Counted from the stretch's first letter, positions 44,830 through 54,765 are shown. The stretch is 64,000 nt of DNA from Idiomarina rhizosphaerae (GCF_024159085.1 NZ_JAMZDE010000006.1:62001-126000); one strand, 5' to 3'. The notes: generated by a model from the sequence alone, not told the origin. Translations and numbers: made by a program.

Positions 44830-46029
44830 ATGTCTAAAGTTCTAATTATTGGTGCCGGCGGTGTTGCTGGCGTAGTCGTACAAAAATGTGCAGGCCTACC
44901 TGAAGTATTCTCTGAGATTCATCTAGCCAGTCGCACTCTGTCAAAATGTCAGGCGTTGCAGGAAAAAGCCGGTAAAGACCGCGTTGTCGGTGTGTATCAG
45001 GTCGATGCCGATGATTCAGCCGAAGTTGCTGAGCTCATTCGCGGTATTAACCCGTCATTGGTTATTAACGTCGCGCTTCCATATCAGGACTTACCTATCA
45101 TGGATGCTTGTCTGGAAACCAACGTGCACTACCTTGATACCGCAAACTACGAACCAAAAGACGAAGCGAAATTTGAATATTCGTGGCAGTGGGCTTATCA
45201 GGAACGCTTTAAAGAAAAAGGTTTAATGGCCTTGTTGGGAGCCGGTTTTGATCCGGGTGTTACCAACGTATTTACGGCTTATGCCGCCAAGCACTACTTT
45301 GACGAAGTGCATTATCTGGACATTGTTGACTGCAACGGTGGTGACCACGGTCAGGCGTTTGCGACTAACTTTAATCCGGAAATTAATATTCGCGAAATTA
45401 CCCAAAAAGGTAAGTACTGGGAAAACGGCGAGTGGCATGAAACCGATCCTATCAGTGTGCGTAAAGATCTGGACTACCCCAATGTTGGCGTACGCCCTTC
45501 TTACCTGCTGTTTCACGAAGAGCTGGAATCGCTGGTTAAGCACTTCCCGACCATTAAACGTGCGCGTTTCTGGATGACCTTCGGTGAGCAGTACCTGACG
45601 CATTTACGTGTACTTGAAAACGTTGGTATGACGTCTATTCAGCCAGTTGAGTTTGAAGGTAAAAAGATTGTACCACTGGAGTTTTTAAAAGCCGTGTTAC
45701 CTAACCCGGGCTCTCTGGCTGAAGGTTACACCGGCAAAACCTGTATTGGTACTTATGTCACGGGTATGAAAGACGGTCAGGAAAAAACCATCTTCATCTA
45801 CAACAACTGTGACCACGCCGAAACTAACAAAGAAGTGGGCGCTCAGGCCGTTTCTTACACCACCGGCGTACCGGCGATGATTGGCGCATCTATGATGCTG
45901 CAGGGTCATTGGATGGAACCAGGCGTCTGGAATATGGAACAGTTTGACCCGGACGAGTTTATGGAACGGCTGAACAAATATGGCCTGCCATGGCAGGTTA
46001 TGGAATGCGATAAGCCATTTGAGAAGTAA
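44830..46029 (+). CDS. Carboxynorspermidine/carboxyspermidine dehydrogenase
   Basis: The enzyme condenses aspartate semialdehyde with 1,3-diaminopropane or putrescine and reduces the product with NADPH, giving carboxy(nor)spermidine. It belongs to the saccharopine dehydrogenase (LYS1-like) fold: VLIIGAGGVAGVVVQKCA at the start, the GAGFDPGVTNVFTAYA loop, and the C-terminal YTTGVPAMIGASMML. It is 399 residues and 15 bases ahead of the carboxy(nor)spermidine decarboxylase, which confirms the pathway. Confidence 0.93.
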   Translation: MSKVLIIGAGGVAGVVVQKCAGLPEVFSEIHLASRTLSKCQALQEKAGKDRVVGVYQVDADDSAEVAELIRGINPSLVINVALPYQDLPIMDACLETNVHYLDTANYEPKDEAKFEYSWQWAYQERFKEKGLMALLGAGFDPGVTNVFTAYAAKHYFDEVHYLDIVDCNGGDHGQAFATNFNPEINIREITQKGKYWENGEWHETDPISVRKDLDYPNVGVRPSYLLFHEELESLVKHFPTIKRARFWMTFGEQYLTHLRVLENVGMTSIQPVEFEGKKIVPLEFLKAVLPNPGSLAEGYTGKTCIGTYVTGMKDGQEKTIFIYNNCDHAETNKEVGAQAVSYTTGVPAMIGASMMLQGHWMEPGVWNMEQFDPDEFMERLNKYGLPWQVMECDKPFEK

Positions 46030-46044
46030 CAGAGAAGACAACGC

Positions 46045-47178
46045 ATGAGTCAATATACATCGCCGGAAATTCCGTCTCCCTGCTATGTGCTGGATGAAAA
46101 ACTGCTGCGCAAAAACCTCGAGCTGATGCAAAAGGTACAAGAGCAAAGCGGTGCCGACATTATTCTGGCACTGAAAGGCTACGCCATGTGGTCAGCTTTT
46201 CCGCTTATTCGTCAGTATCTCAAAGGCTGCACAGCCAGCTCTGTCTGGGAGGCAAAGCTGGCAGCGGAGGAGTTTTCGCGCGAAGTTCATGCTTATGCGC
46301 CAGCTTATAAACAGGACGATATTGATGAATTGCTGCCGCTGGTGAATCACCTGTCATTCAACAGTGTTTCACAATGGCACAAGTACCGTGAACAGACAGC
46401 AGCTGCCGGTGTTTCCATTGGTCTTCGTATTAACCCCGAGCATCAGGAAGCCGAAACCGAGCTTTATGATCCCAGTGCGCCCGGTTCACGCCTGGGTATT
46501 CGCGCCAGCGAACTTAAGCAGCAGGACTTAACCGGCGTTGAAGGCTTGCACGTTCATAACCTGTGCGAGTGCGACTCTTTTGCCCTTGAGCGTACCCTGG
46601 AAGCCGTTGAAAGCCGTTTTGGCGAACAGCTAAAACAAATGAAATGGCTGAACTTAGGCGGTGGCCATCTCATGACCCGTCAGGGCTACGATGTCGACCA
46701 TCTGATAAAGCAGCTGAAGCGCCTGCGTGAAACCTACGACCTACAAGTGATACTGGAACCCGGCTCGGCCGTTGCCTGGCAAACGGGTCCGCTGGTCTGC
46801 GAAGTGGTGGATATTGTTGAGAACCAGGGGCAAATTGCTTTACTGGATATTTCAGCTACCGCGCATATGCCGGACGTGTTGGAAATGCCTTATCGCCCGG
46901 TCATTACAGGAGCAGGCTTACCGGCAGAAAAAGCCTTCAGTTACCGCTTGGGTGGCAACAGTTGCTTAGCCGGGGATGTTATCGGCGAGTACAGTTTTGA
47001 TCAGCCGCTGGCTGTTGGTGACCGCTTAGTATTTGAAGACATGATGCACTACACCATGGTGAAAACATCATTCTTTAACGGCGTTCAGCATCCGGCTATT
47101 GGTATTTTGCGGGAAAATGGTCAGTTTGATTGTATACGACAATTTAGTTACGAAGATTTCCGCAACCGGTTATCCTAA
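46045..47178 (+). CDS. nspC: Carboxynorspermidine/carboxyspermidine decarboxylase
   Basis: A PLP-dependent decarboxylase of the alanine-racemase/DapDC fold that yields (nor)spermidine. It starts PSPCYVLDEKLLRKNLELM; the PLP Lys is in ILALKGYAMW, and later motifs are GLHVHNLCE, LNLGGGHLMT, VILEPGSAV, and GNSCLAGDVIGEY with the second-subunit catalytic Cys. At 377 residues it matches Vibrio NspC. The gene for making diaminopropane is not nearby, so spermidine from putrescine is the more likely product. Confidence 0.95.
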   Translation: MSQYTSPEIPSPCYVLDEKLLRKNLELMQKVQEQSGADIILALKGYAMWSAFPLIRQYLKGCTASSVWEAKLAAEEFSREVHAYAPAYKQDDIDELLPLVNHLSFNSVSQWHKYREQTAAAGVSIGLRINPEHQEAETELYDPSAPGSRLGIRASELKQQDLTGVEGLHVHNLCECDSFALERTLEAVESRFGEQLKQMKWLNLGGGHLMTRQGYDVDHLIKQLKRLRETYDLQVILEPGSAVAWQTGPLVCEVVDIVENQGQIALLDISATAHMPDVLEMPYRPVITGAGLPAEKAFSYRLGGNSCLAGDVIGEYSFDQPLAVGDRLVFEDMMHYTMVKTSFFNGVQHPAIGILRENGQFDCIRQFSYEDFRNRLS

Positions 47179-47202
47179 CTTTTCGTTAAGCTAAATCTAA
47201 AC

Positions 47203-47231
47203 AAAAAGGCCACTAATCCAGTGGCCTTTTT
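47203..47231. terminator. Bidirectional terminator between nspC and motX
   Basis: A 12-bp perfect stem (AAAAAGGCCACT / AGTGGCCTTTTT) with a five-base loop. T-runs are found on both strands. It overlaps the last codons of motX, and the motX stop codon is inside it. Confidence 0.92.
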
Positions 47232-47839
47232 GCTTTTTCAACTACCGAAGGTGGCATCCGTTCAGCCAGCTTCGCAAGTTTTTGTTCAATATCGGCATAA
47301 GTCCGCTTATCGGCCGTAATTGAGTTATGCAGCCAATGATAGGCTTTTTCGTAATCATAAGGACTTCCCTGACCAGACAACAGGATATCGGCAAAGCGTC
47401 GTTGTGCCGGTAAATTCCCTAACGATGCAGCTTCACGAAGGTACAAAATGGCGCGCTCGATGTCTTTCTGCACCAGAACACCTTCGTGGTAATAGCGACC
47501 TAACTGCTCCAGAGCTTCCAGTAAGCCATGCTGAGCTGCTTTCTCCATATACAGCAGGCCAAGTTCAGGGTCACGGTCATAACACACTCCCCAGGCCATC
47601 ATGTCGCCATAAAGAAACTGATAAGTCGGTCGGCGCTCAAGCTCAGCCTGAGCTTCAATATCCTGTGCCAACTGGCAGCGATCGGTATCGCGTACTCGTT
47701 TCAGATGCGCATTAGTTGCAAACATCTCAACCAGTTCCGCGTCTGAATATAGCTGTACCGCTTGAACGTCCTGAGCATGTGCTTTGTGTATAGCGGTCAA
47801 TCCGGCTACAGCAATCAGCATTGGAATGACTATCTTCAT
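47213..47839 (-). CDS. motX: Sodium-driven flagellar motor protein MotX
   Basis: A 208-residue periplasmic protein with a signal peptide (cleavage near AHA-QDVQ) and Sel1-type repeats (AAQHGLLEALEQLGRYYHEG and LREAASLGNLPAQRRFAD). The whole protein follows Vibrio MotX: VQLYSDAELVEMF, DRCQLAQDIEAQA, YQFLYGDMMAWGVC and GSPYDYEKAYHWLHNSITAD. MotX with MotY forms the T ring that holds PomA/PomB stators of the polar Na+ motor. It stands alone between the nspC terminator and coaX. Confidence 0.9.
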   Translation of the reverse strand: MKIVIPMLIAVAGLTAIHKAHAQDVQAVQLYSDAELVEMFATNAHLKRVRDTDRCQLAQDIEAQAELERRPTYQFLYGDMMAWGVCYDRDPELGLLYMEKAAQHGLLEALEQLGRYYHEGVLVQKDIERAILYLREAASLGNLPAQRRFADILLSGQGSPYDYEKAYHWLHNSITADKRTYADIEQKLAKLAERMPPSVVEKAKRPLD

Positions 47840-47876
47840 AAAGTTGCCTGTGGTCTCTGTGAATATGCCTAAAAGC

Positions 47877-48665
47877 TTAACTGTTTAGGTTATCGGCACA
47901 GAGTCGCAAACCCTTAAACAACAAATCGTCATAACGGCAAAATTCAACCGACAACGTTCTCATCAAATGTTCACCGTCACCACCGGTGACCACCACATCA
48001 AAAGGCTGGTCGGAAAAATAGCGGCCGGACAACTGAATCGCTTGTGCGATAGCACCGGTTAAAGCCGCTTCGGCCCCTTGAGTAATGCCGTCAAAAGTAT
48101 CCAGCCCGGCAGCTAAACCATCACGCTCAATGTCATTTACCGTAATGCCCTTTAAATTAGCCGTACCCTGACCCAGCGCATTTAGCATTAACTGCCGTCC
48201 GGGAACAATCCAGCCACCAAGATGACGACCATCAGCTGTCAACCAGTCAATGGTCAGCGCAGTACCCGCATCCACAATCAGTGCGTTCTGCTTCACTTGC
48301 TCATGACAACCGAGTAAGGCCATCCAGCGGTCCGAGCCAAGGCGTTCTGGCTCTTTAGTGTAACCATTAGTAACCCCTGCTTGCTGTGCTCTGGTTTTTT
48401 GCCAGAAAACTTTTATACCCAGTTCCGCCAGCGAGTTATTTAACGTATCCATAACCTGAACGGCGGCTACACTGCAACCAATAGCATGCTGCTCACGTTC
48501 TATCTGACGACCGCTGACAACTTCAAGTAACAAATCTTTTAGCGGCTGGCTTAAATCGTTTAGCCAGCTCTGATGAGGAATAGCTCCCAGAATCTCTATT
48601 TTATCGGTGTCAGCATCCCACCATGCAAATTTGCTGCGAGTATTGCCCGCATCAATTAGTAGCAT
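47877..48665 (-). CDS. coaX: Type III pantothenate kinase
   Basis: CoaX phosphorylates pantothenate, the first step of CoA synthesis, and is insensitive to CoA feedback. The 262-residue ASKHA-fold protein has LLIDAGNTRSKFAWW (phosphate motif), RLGSDRWMALLG, VDAGTALTIDW and GGWIVPGRQLM, then VVTGGDGEHL. It overlaps the end of birA by 14 bases and is the last gene of the acs-to-coaX cluster. Confidence 0.96.
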   Translation of the reverse strand: MLLIDAGNTRSKFAWWDADTDKIEILGAIPHQSWLNDLSQPLKDLLLEVVSGRQIEREQHAIGCSVAAVQVMDTLNNSLAELGIKVFWQKTRAQQAGVTNGYTKEPERLGSDRWMALLGCHEQVKQNALIVDAGTALTIDWLTADGRHLGGWIVPGRQLMLNALGQGTANLKGITVNDIERDGLAAGLDTFDGITQGAEAALTGAIAQAIQLSGRYFSDQPFDVVVTGGDGEHLMRTLSVEFCRYDDLLFKGLRLCADNLNS

Positions 48666-49647
48666 CTTGCGCCCTCAATGAAACTTCACCTCCAAAATAA
48701 CGGCGTACGCCCTGTTCATCTTCTACCAGTAACGCACCATTTTCGTCTATTCCACGACAGGTTCCCAGGCAAATTCTCTGCCCCATAATAAGCTTCACAG
48801 GCTTGTCCAAAAAGCAGTCGTACCGGCGCCAGCTTTGCTGAAACGCAGCGAGTCCATGTTGCTCGTATTGCTGTAAAGCCGACAAAACAGAAGCCCGCAC
48901 CCGCGCCGCAATATGGTTGCGCGACCTCGGCTCAGGTAATTCAGAATTCAGATCCGTCCAGGCCTGATCAATGCTCGCACCAACATGCTCTGGCATGGTT
49001 AAATTAATACCAATACCAATAATGCTGTGCGCAGCACCTTCCGGCGAGGTTTCAAGATCAACCAGTATTCCCGTCACTTTCTTACCGCTAATATAAACAT
49101 CGTTAGGCCATTTTACGCTAACGCCTTCAATACCCAGGTCAGTAAAACATTCAGCCAAAGCTACCCCCGCAGCAAGGCTTAACCCCATGGCGCCATGAAT
49201 TCCGTCATCTAAAGGCCAGTACACGCTAAAATAAAGATTATTGCCAAAGGGCGAAATCCACTTTTTCCCACGACGCCCGCGACCGGCGGTCTGAGCTTCG
49301 GCGAAAATAGAAAAACCCGCTTCTAAAGGCCCTTCTTTTGCCAGCTCTTTAACCCGGTCGTTACTGGAATCAACCACCGACTTCACTTCAAACCCCGGTG
49401 ACTGCCGCCACTTTTCCGGGCTTTCTCTTTCAATCACCCCGGCCTGCAACAGTTCTATCGGCCGGGCAAGCTTATAGCCCCGACCCGTTACCGAAAACAG
49501 CTCCAGCCCAAGCTCTTCAAGTTTATGAATGTGTTGATTTACCGCTGCCCGGGATATAGCCAGAGACTCACCAATAGCCTGCCCGGAATGAAACTCACCA
49601 TTAGCCAGTAAAGTAATTAACTGATCAAGACGTTCTGCCTGCTTCAT
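48652..49647 (-). CDS. birA: Biotin ligase / biotin operon repressor BirA
   Basis: BirA attaches biotin to the acetyl-CoA carboxylase carrier protein and, with its N-terminal helix-turn-helix, represses biotin synthesis. The DNA-binding domain is residues 1-65 (HSGQAIGESLAISRAAVNQHI). The ligase domain has AEAQTAGRGRRGKKWISP (biotinyl-AMP loop), VKWPNDVYISGKKVTGILV and GIGINLTM. The C-terminal SH3-like domain follows. It is 331 residues and overlaps both neighbours. Confidence 0.96.
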   Translation of the reverse strand: MKQAERLDQLITLLANGEFHSGQAIGESLAISRAAVNQHIHKLEELGLELFSVTGRGYKLARPIELLQAGVIERESPEKWRQSPGFEVKSVVDSSNDRVKELAKEGPLEAGFSIFAEAQTAGRGRRGKKWISPFGNNLYFSVYWPLDDGIHGAMGLSLAAGVALAECFTDLGIEGVSVKWPNDVYISGKKVTGILVDLETSPEGAAHSIIGIGINLTMPEHVGASIDQAWTDLNSELPEPRSRNHIAARVRASVLSALQQYEQHGLAAFQQSWRRYDCFLDKPVKLIMGQRICLGTCRGIDENGALLVEDEQGVRRYFGGEVSLRAQDATN

Positions 49648-50645
49648 TTCTTTACCGCCAACTGCACAAGGCCATGTTGGCCGACCAGACGAACTTCAGG
49701 TTCCAGCATAATGCCACTGGCATCCACCACTTGTTTCATAATTTTCAGTGCCAACTGCGTAATATCACTGCCCGTGGCCTGTGCTTTATTAATCAATACC
49801 AATGCCTGATGCGGGTTAACAGCTGCATCGCCGACAAACGCTGACTTTAGACCTAAATGCTCAATAAGCCATCCAGCCGCCACTTTTACTTGGTTATCGG
49901 CTACTGGAAAATAGACCATGTCCGGCCATTTCTGCAACAGCTCATCAAGCTGCGCTTTGGTAATAACCGGGTTTTTAAAAAAGCTGCCGGCATTGGGTAT
50001 AACTTTTGGGTCCGGCAATTTTTTCTGACGCACTTCCACAACCGTATCGAAAATTTTCTGAGCACTCACATGTCCCTGCAGTTGGTTTAACGGAGCATAG
50101 TGAGTAACCGGCTGCCAGTCTTTCGGCAACCGAAACACCACCGAAGTTATCAACCAACGGCCAGGATTTTGTTTGAAGACACTGTCGCGATACGCGAACT
50201 GGCAGGCTTCTCTGTTCATAGAAACCCAGCGTTTTTCTTTAATATCCCAGGCCGTTACCTGTTCAATAAAAGTTGCCACCTCGACCCCATAAGCCCCAAC
50301 ATTTTGCACCGGAGCCGCACCGACTGAGCCCGGAATTAGCGCTAAGTTCTCCAGCCCGTCGATACTTCTTACGCGTAAGTCAGCAACAAAGTTATGCCAA
50401 TTCTCGCCTGCTGCGGCAGTAATTAAATACGAGTCTTCCTGTTCTTCAATGCAGACACCCAGTAGACGGTTGCAAATGACGGTTCCATAGAAGTTGTCGA
50501 CAAATAAGGTGTTACTGCCCTCACCAAGCAAATAATAAGGTTCCTCAAATACTAACTGCTCAACGTCGTCGCTGCTTTTCAGTTCAATTAACGAACGGCA
50601 TTGTGCCGGCAGTTTAAATGTGTGTCGCTCGGCAAGCTCTATCAA
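49644..50645 (-). CDS. murB: UDP-N-acetylenolpyruvoylglucosamine reductase
   Basis: MurB reduces UDP-GlcNAc-enolpyruvate to UDP-MurNAc in peptidoglycan synthesis, using FAD. It is a type I enzyme of 333 residues with YLLGEGSNTLF, IPGSVGAAPVQNVGAYG, FAYRDSVFK with the catalytic Arg/Tyr, and NAGSFFKNPV. The start is a TTG that overlaps the crbS stop (TTGA) and has GGGAGGAG seven bases upstream. It overlaps birA by four bases. Confidence 0.95.
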   Translation of the reverse strand: MIELAERHTFKLPAQCRSLIELKSSDDVEQLVFEEPYYLLGEGSNTLFVDNFYGTVICNRLLGVCIEEQEDSYLITAAAGENWHNFVADLRVRSIDGLENLALIPGSVGAAPVQNVGAYGVEVATFIEQVTAWDIKEKRWVSMNREACQFAYRDSVFKQNPGRWLITSVVFRLPKDWQPVTHYAPLNQLQGHVSAQKIFDTVVEVRQKKLPDPKVIPNAGSFFKNPVITKAQLDELLQKWPDMVYFPVADNQVKVAAGWLIEHLGLKSAFVGDAAVNPHQALVLINKAQATGSDITQLALKIMKQVVDASGIMLEPEVRLVGQHGLVQLAVKK

Positions 50646-53600
50646 CTTCTGGCTCCTCCCGCCTTTCGGGTGCTAATGTATTTTAAAAATGCTTTTAATG
50701 CGGCAGGCTTAGCCGGTTTAGGTAAAAATTGCAGACCGCTTTTGCGGGCTGCCTGCTTCACGGCATCATCGCGCATGGCTGTCACCAAAGCGGCCGGTAT
50801 CTGTTGCTGCCAAATATCACGTAATTCCTGTGCCAACTGCAAGCCGTCGCCGTCACCTAACTGATAATCTAATAACAGTCCGTGCGGCGCTTTGTTCTGA
50901 CTGTGAGCCTTAGCATAAGCTAAAGCTTTGCTATAACGATTAAAGGTTAGCGCTTCGCATCCCCACTTATTCAATAGCGCGCTCAACGCGCTTAAATTTT
51001 CATTGTCGTCATCGACCACAATAAGTTGTAAAGGGTCAGATAAAGCATCTTCCAGTTGTTTCTTCGGCCGGCTGACAACCTGAGCAGCATTGCCTAATGG
51101 CACTCTGACCGAAAAACAAGAGCCTTTACCTTCAACCGACTCAACCTGTACGTCACAGTTTAACTGTTCCCCCATACGTTGGGCGACACTTAATCCAAGG
51201 CCGACACCGTCTACAGTTTGATTCTGTACTCGATAAAATGCGTCAAACACCTTATTTTGCTGCTGCGCCGCAATACCCGGACCAGTATCCCATACGGCTA
51301 TTTGCAGCTCCTCTCTGCGCTTGCGCACGCCCAACAACACGCTGCCTCTTTGAGTGTATTTTATGGCATTAGATAAAAAGTTCTGCACAATTCGGCGCAA
51401 ATACGTTGGGTCGGTATACACTGGCCTGTCTTTATAAAACGCACGAAAATCCAGTTTCCGCTGCTCCGCCAGCACCGCGTATTCTTCAACCAGAGGCTCC
51501 AGTAAAGAGCTAAGTTGCACATGCCGGAACTGCGGTTTCAGGGCACCCTGATCCATTTTCGCTATCGACAATAAGGTAGAGAGTAAATGCTCTGTTGACC
51601 CAAGTGCAGTATCCAGCTTGCCAACCAAAGACAAATTCCGCTCCGACAGTTCTTTCTCCTGAATAGCCGAAAGGTACAAACGCGCCGCATTAAGAGGCTG
51701 CAAAATATCATGACTGGCCAGTGCCAGAAAACGCGTTTTAGAAGCATTAGCCGCTTCAGCTTCAGCCTTGGCCTTTTTCAGCTCGTCCTCAACTTGTCGA
51801 CGCCTGTCTATTTCCGCTGTCAGCTCCTGGTTTATCTCGCGTATTTCCTGAGTCCGAACGTCAACCCGCTGCTCCAGGTCAATATTGGCATCTTCCAGTG
51901 CCTGCTGGGTTTCAACGTGCGACGTAATGTCGGTAAAGCTGGTAACGAAGCCTCCGGTCGGCAAAGGGTTACCTACCATTTCTATAACCCGCCCATCGGC
52001 GCGGCGACGAATAAAACGGTGTGGCGACCCCAGCTGCATATAACGCAAACGCTTATTAACCAACTCGTCAACGTCACCGGGACCACATTCACCACGCTCT
52101 GCGTTATAGCGAATAAGGGTCGCTATGGGCTGTCCGGGCTTCACCATGCCCTCAGGATACTGAAATAAATCCATATAGCGTTTATTCCAGGCCACTAAAC
52201 GTAACTCGGCATCCACGACACTAATGCCCTGCGCCAAATTCTCCAGTGAGCTAAACAAAATAGATTGCTGGGTTTGCAAAGCTTGCGTTGTATCGTCAAA
52301 GAAGTGAACAACTTCCTCTAAATTCAGCTGCTTATCGCGCAGTGCCGCGTCAACCAGAGAGCGCGCCGTGGCTGACCCCAACACCCCGGCTATTGCTCTC
52401 TCCACAAAGCTGATAAAGGTTTTTTCTGCCACAGCTTCCAGCGGAAGCTCCGTATTTTCCGGACGCTGATAATATTGCATTAACTGCTGAGCCCGCTCTG
52501 CACCTAAAAAGGTTCTTAACAGCAACAACATATCAGCATTGGTGGCACTGTCGTTTTTGTTGAAATGCAAGTCGGGTAAAGCGGCTCTGGGTTTAACAAA
52601 GGCGGTTGCCTGAATACGATCAACCAAACGCGGTTTTGCGAGCAATGAAAACACAATAAACCCGAAGCTGTTTAAAGCTAAGGAGACCACAGTGCCTCGG
52701 GTTATGATTTCCACATCGGTTAGCTGTAAGTCGGTATAAAGGGGGATTAATACCGCTAAAACCCAGCCGACGGAACCCGCAGCCAAGCCGGCGTAAACAC
52801 CCCGTGCGTGTCCTTTCCGCCAGTATAGTGCGGCGAGCAACGCCGGCAGCAGCTGTAACACTAGCGAAAAAGCCAACAAGCCAATACTCACTAAGTTAGT
52901 CCGGGCTGCCCAGAAGTAATAACATAAGAACGACAGCACCATAGTAACGGCAATAGCTACGCGGCGAATTAATAGTAAGGCCCGGTCGTATTCACGACGC
53001 CGATGTTTTAGCGGCAAACGAGACTCTCGTTGCAATAAAATAGGCATGATAACGTCGTTGGTTATCATGGTACTTAAGGTTACAGACGCGATAATCACCA
53101 TGGCTGTAGCTGCCGATATACCACCAATAAAAATAACCAGCGATAACCAAAGCTGATCTTTGAGCAACGGCAGTTGCAGCGCAAACGTTGAGCCGTCGGT
53201 GGTTGCTGACAAGTAAAAAGTGCCCGCAATAGCAATAGGAACAATAGCAGCAGCGGTCAATGCCAGATACAGAGGGAAGCCCCAGCGGGCCGTGCGTAAA
53301 TGCCGGACATCAACATTGTCCACTACCGCCACATGAAACTGTCTGGGTAAACAAAGAATAGCCCCGGCCGCCATCAGGGTTTGTACAATGAACTCAAACT
53401 CGCCAAAGGCTGCAAATGACCACTGAGGTTTCGTTGCGTCACTGAATGAACTGAATAAGTCCGATTGTGCGTCGCCCTGAATCAGGAACCAGGCAAAAAC
53501 ACCAGCTGCCAGCAATGCGACCAGTTTTATCATCGACTCAACAGCAATAGCCAGTATCATGCCACTGCGATATTCAGTGACTTCAACGTGGCGGGTACCA

Positions 53601-54115
53601 AACAACATAGCAAAAATTGCCATTAGCGCAGCGGCACCCAGTTCTTTTATCGAGAACTGTGCCATCACTCCAGTGCTTTCAGTCAGAACCGCAAAGCTAA
53701 TGCCCACAGCTTTTAACTGAAGCGCAATGTAAGGAATAATAGCAACGGCAGCAATGGCGGTAACAGCCACGGCAAGCCGCCTACGCTTACCAAAGCGGGA
53801 AGAAATAAAGTCGGCTATTGAAGTAATGTTTTGTTGTTTACTAACCGAAACCAGCTTTTCCAGAATTCGGATACCAAACAAGAACAGCAAAATTGGCCCG
53901 AGCAAAATAGGAAAGAACGCCCAACCGTCAACCGCTGCATTACCCACAGCGCCGTAATACGTCCAAGACGTGCAGTAGATGGCCAGCGACATAGAGTAGA
54001 CAACTGGCTTGTGACTGATTTTATTCGCCCACGAGCCTAAACGGTCGCCCCAGGTGGCAACTGCGAAGAGGAAAATCACATAAGCCAGCGAGGCAAAGAT
54101 CAGTAACCAGGTCAT
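50642..54115 (-). CDS. crbS: Hybrid sensor kinase with a sodium:solute symporter input domain (CrbS/MxtR-like)
   Basis: At 1157 residues this is the CrbS type of acetate-switch sensor. Residues 1 to about 490 are an SLC5-type symporter domain with some thirteen helices. A linker follows, then a PAS domain at about 615-735 (LENLAQGISVVDAELRLVAWNKR) and a coiled coil. The DHp helix has the phospho-acceptor His802 in LALASHDILQPLNAARL, then the ATPase domain (NFLSNAIKYT, VWDTGPGI) and a C-terminal receiver with Asp1083 (GLLLDYQLGDGDG). It probably senses acetate or its flux and signals to the adjacent CrbR. It overlaps crbR and murB by four bases each. Confidence 0.92.
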   Translation of the reverse strand: MTWLLIFASLAYVIFLFAVATWGDRLGSWANKISHKPVVYSMSLAIYCTSWTYYGAVGNAAVDGWAFFPILLGPILLFLFGIRILEKLVSVSKQQNITSIADFISSRFGKRRRLAVAVTAIAAVAIIPYIALQLKAVGISFAVLTESTGVMAQFSIKELGAAALMAIFAMLFGTRHVEVTEYRSGMILAIAVESMIKLVALLAAGVFAWFLIQGDAQSDLFSSFSDATKPQWSFAAFGEFEFIVQTLMAAGAILCLPRQFHVAVVDNVDVRHLRTARWGFPLYLALTAAAIVPIAIAGTFYLSATTDGSTFALQLPLLKDQLWLSLVIFIGGISAATAMVIIASVTLSTMITNDVIMPILLQRESRLPLKHRRREYDRALLLIRRVAIAVTMVLSFLCYYFWAARTNLVSIGLLAFSLVLQLLPALLAALYWRKGHARGVYAGLAAGSVGWVLAVLIPLYTDLQLTDVEIITRGTVVSLALNSFGFIVFSLLAKPRLVDRIQATAFVKPRAALPDLHFNKNDSATNADMLLLLRTFLGAERAQQLMQYYQRPENTELPLEAVAEKTFISFVERAIAGVLGSATARSLVDAALRDKQLNLEEVVHFFDDTTQALQTQQSILFSSLENLAQGISVVDAELRLVAWNKRYMDLFQYPEGMVKPGQPIATLIRYNAERGECGPGDVDELVNKRLRYMQLGSPHRFIRRRADGRVIEMVGNPLPTGGFVTSFTDITSHVETQQALEDANIDLEQRVDVRTQEIREINQELTAEIDRRRQVEDELKKAKAEAEAANASKTRFLALASHDILQPLNAARLYLSAIQEKELSERNLSLVGKLDTALGSTEHLLSTLLSIAKMDQGALKPQFRHVQLSSLLEPLVEEYAVLAEQRKLDFRAFYKDRPVYTDPTYLRRIVQNFLSNAIKYTQRGSVLLGVRKRREELQIAVWDTGPGIAAQQQNKVFDAFYRVQNQTVDGVGLGLSVAQRMGEQLNCDVQVESVEGKGSCFSVRVPLGNAAQVVSRPKKQLEDALSDPLQLIVVDDDNENLSALSALLNKWGCEALTFNRYSKALAYAKAHSQNKAPHGLLLDYQLGDGDGLQLAQELRDIWQQQIPAALVTAMRDDAVKQAARKSGLQFLPKPAKPAALKAFLKYISTRKAGGARS

Positions 54116-54744
54116 AACTGCAGGCGTTCAGCCACCAAAACCGCCTGGGTACGACTGTACACACCAAGTTTACGAAAAATTGCCGTGATATGCGCTTTGA
54201 CTGTTGCTTCAGTAATGCCCAATTGATAGGCGATTTGTTTATTCAGCAAACCTTCATGAAGAAAATGTAAAACCCGATATTGCTGTGGGGTAAGCTCCGA
54301 AACCTTTTGCGCAAGCTGCTGATCTTCGTCCGAAATCACATCCAGACGCTCTCTGTTCTCTTTGGGAACCCAAGTGTCGCCTTGCAGGATGGTGTCTATT
54401 GCTTCTGCTATTTCTGCAGAGGGTAATGATTTTGGAATAAAGCCTAACGCCCCAAAACCAATGCACTTAGCCACAATGGAGGAATCCTCACTACCGGAGA
54501 TGATGGCAACGGGAAGCAGCGGGTAGTCTTCCCTCACACGAATAAGACCATACAAATCACCACTACCGGGCATGTGTAAGTCCAGCAGCAATAAATCGAC
54601 ATCGTCGTCGTTATTTAGCGCACTCAGAGTTGAGTCTAAGTCTTCAGCTTCGCGTAAGGTCAGCTCAGAAAAGTGATTCGCGAGAGCGCCCTGCAGCGCC
54701 TCGCGAAACAATGGGTGGTCATCTGCGATTAAAAATTTCGCCAT
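54112..54744 (-). CDS. crbR: LuxR/NarL-type response regulator (CrbR/ErdR-like)
   Basis: The 210-residue regulator has a receiver domain with ADDHPLFREAL and the phospho-acceptor Asp55 (LLLLDLHMPG), and a C-terminal LuxR helix-turn-helix at about 147-203 (LTPQQYRVLHFL, GLLNKQIAYQLGITEATVKAHI). In Vibrio and Pseudomonas the orthologues activate acs. Here it lies 21 bases behind acs, and its stop overlaps the start of the sensor gene, so the switch and its target are in one transcript. Confidence 0.93.
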   Translation of the reverse strand: MAKFLIADDHPLFREALQGALANHFSELTLREAEDLDSTLSALNNDDDVDLLLLDLHMPGSGDLYGLIRVREDYPLLPVAIISGSEDSSIVAKCIGFGALGFIPKSLPSAEIAEAIDTILQGDTWVPKENRERLDVISDEDQQLAQKVSELTPQQYRVLHFLHEGLLNKQIAYQLGITEATVKAHITAIFRKLGVYSRTQAVLVAERLQL

Positions 54745-54765
54745 GAGATTCCAGATTAAGTGACA

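Noticed and set aside
45223-46146. Minus-strand open frames across the carboxy(nor)spermidine genes
   Set aside because: They are antisense to well-conserved coding sequence and have Cys/His/Val-rich unnatural composition.
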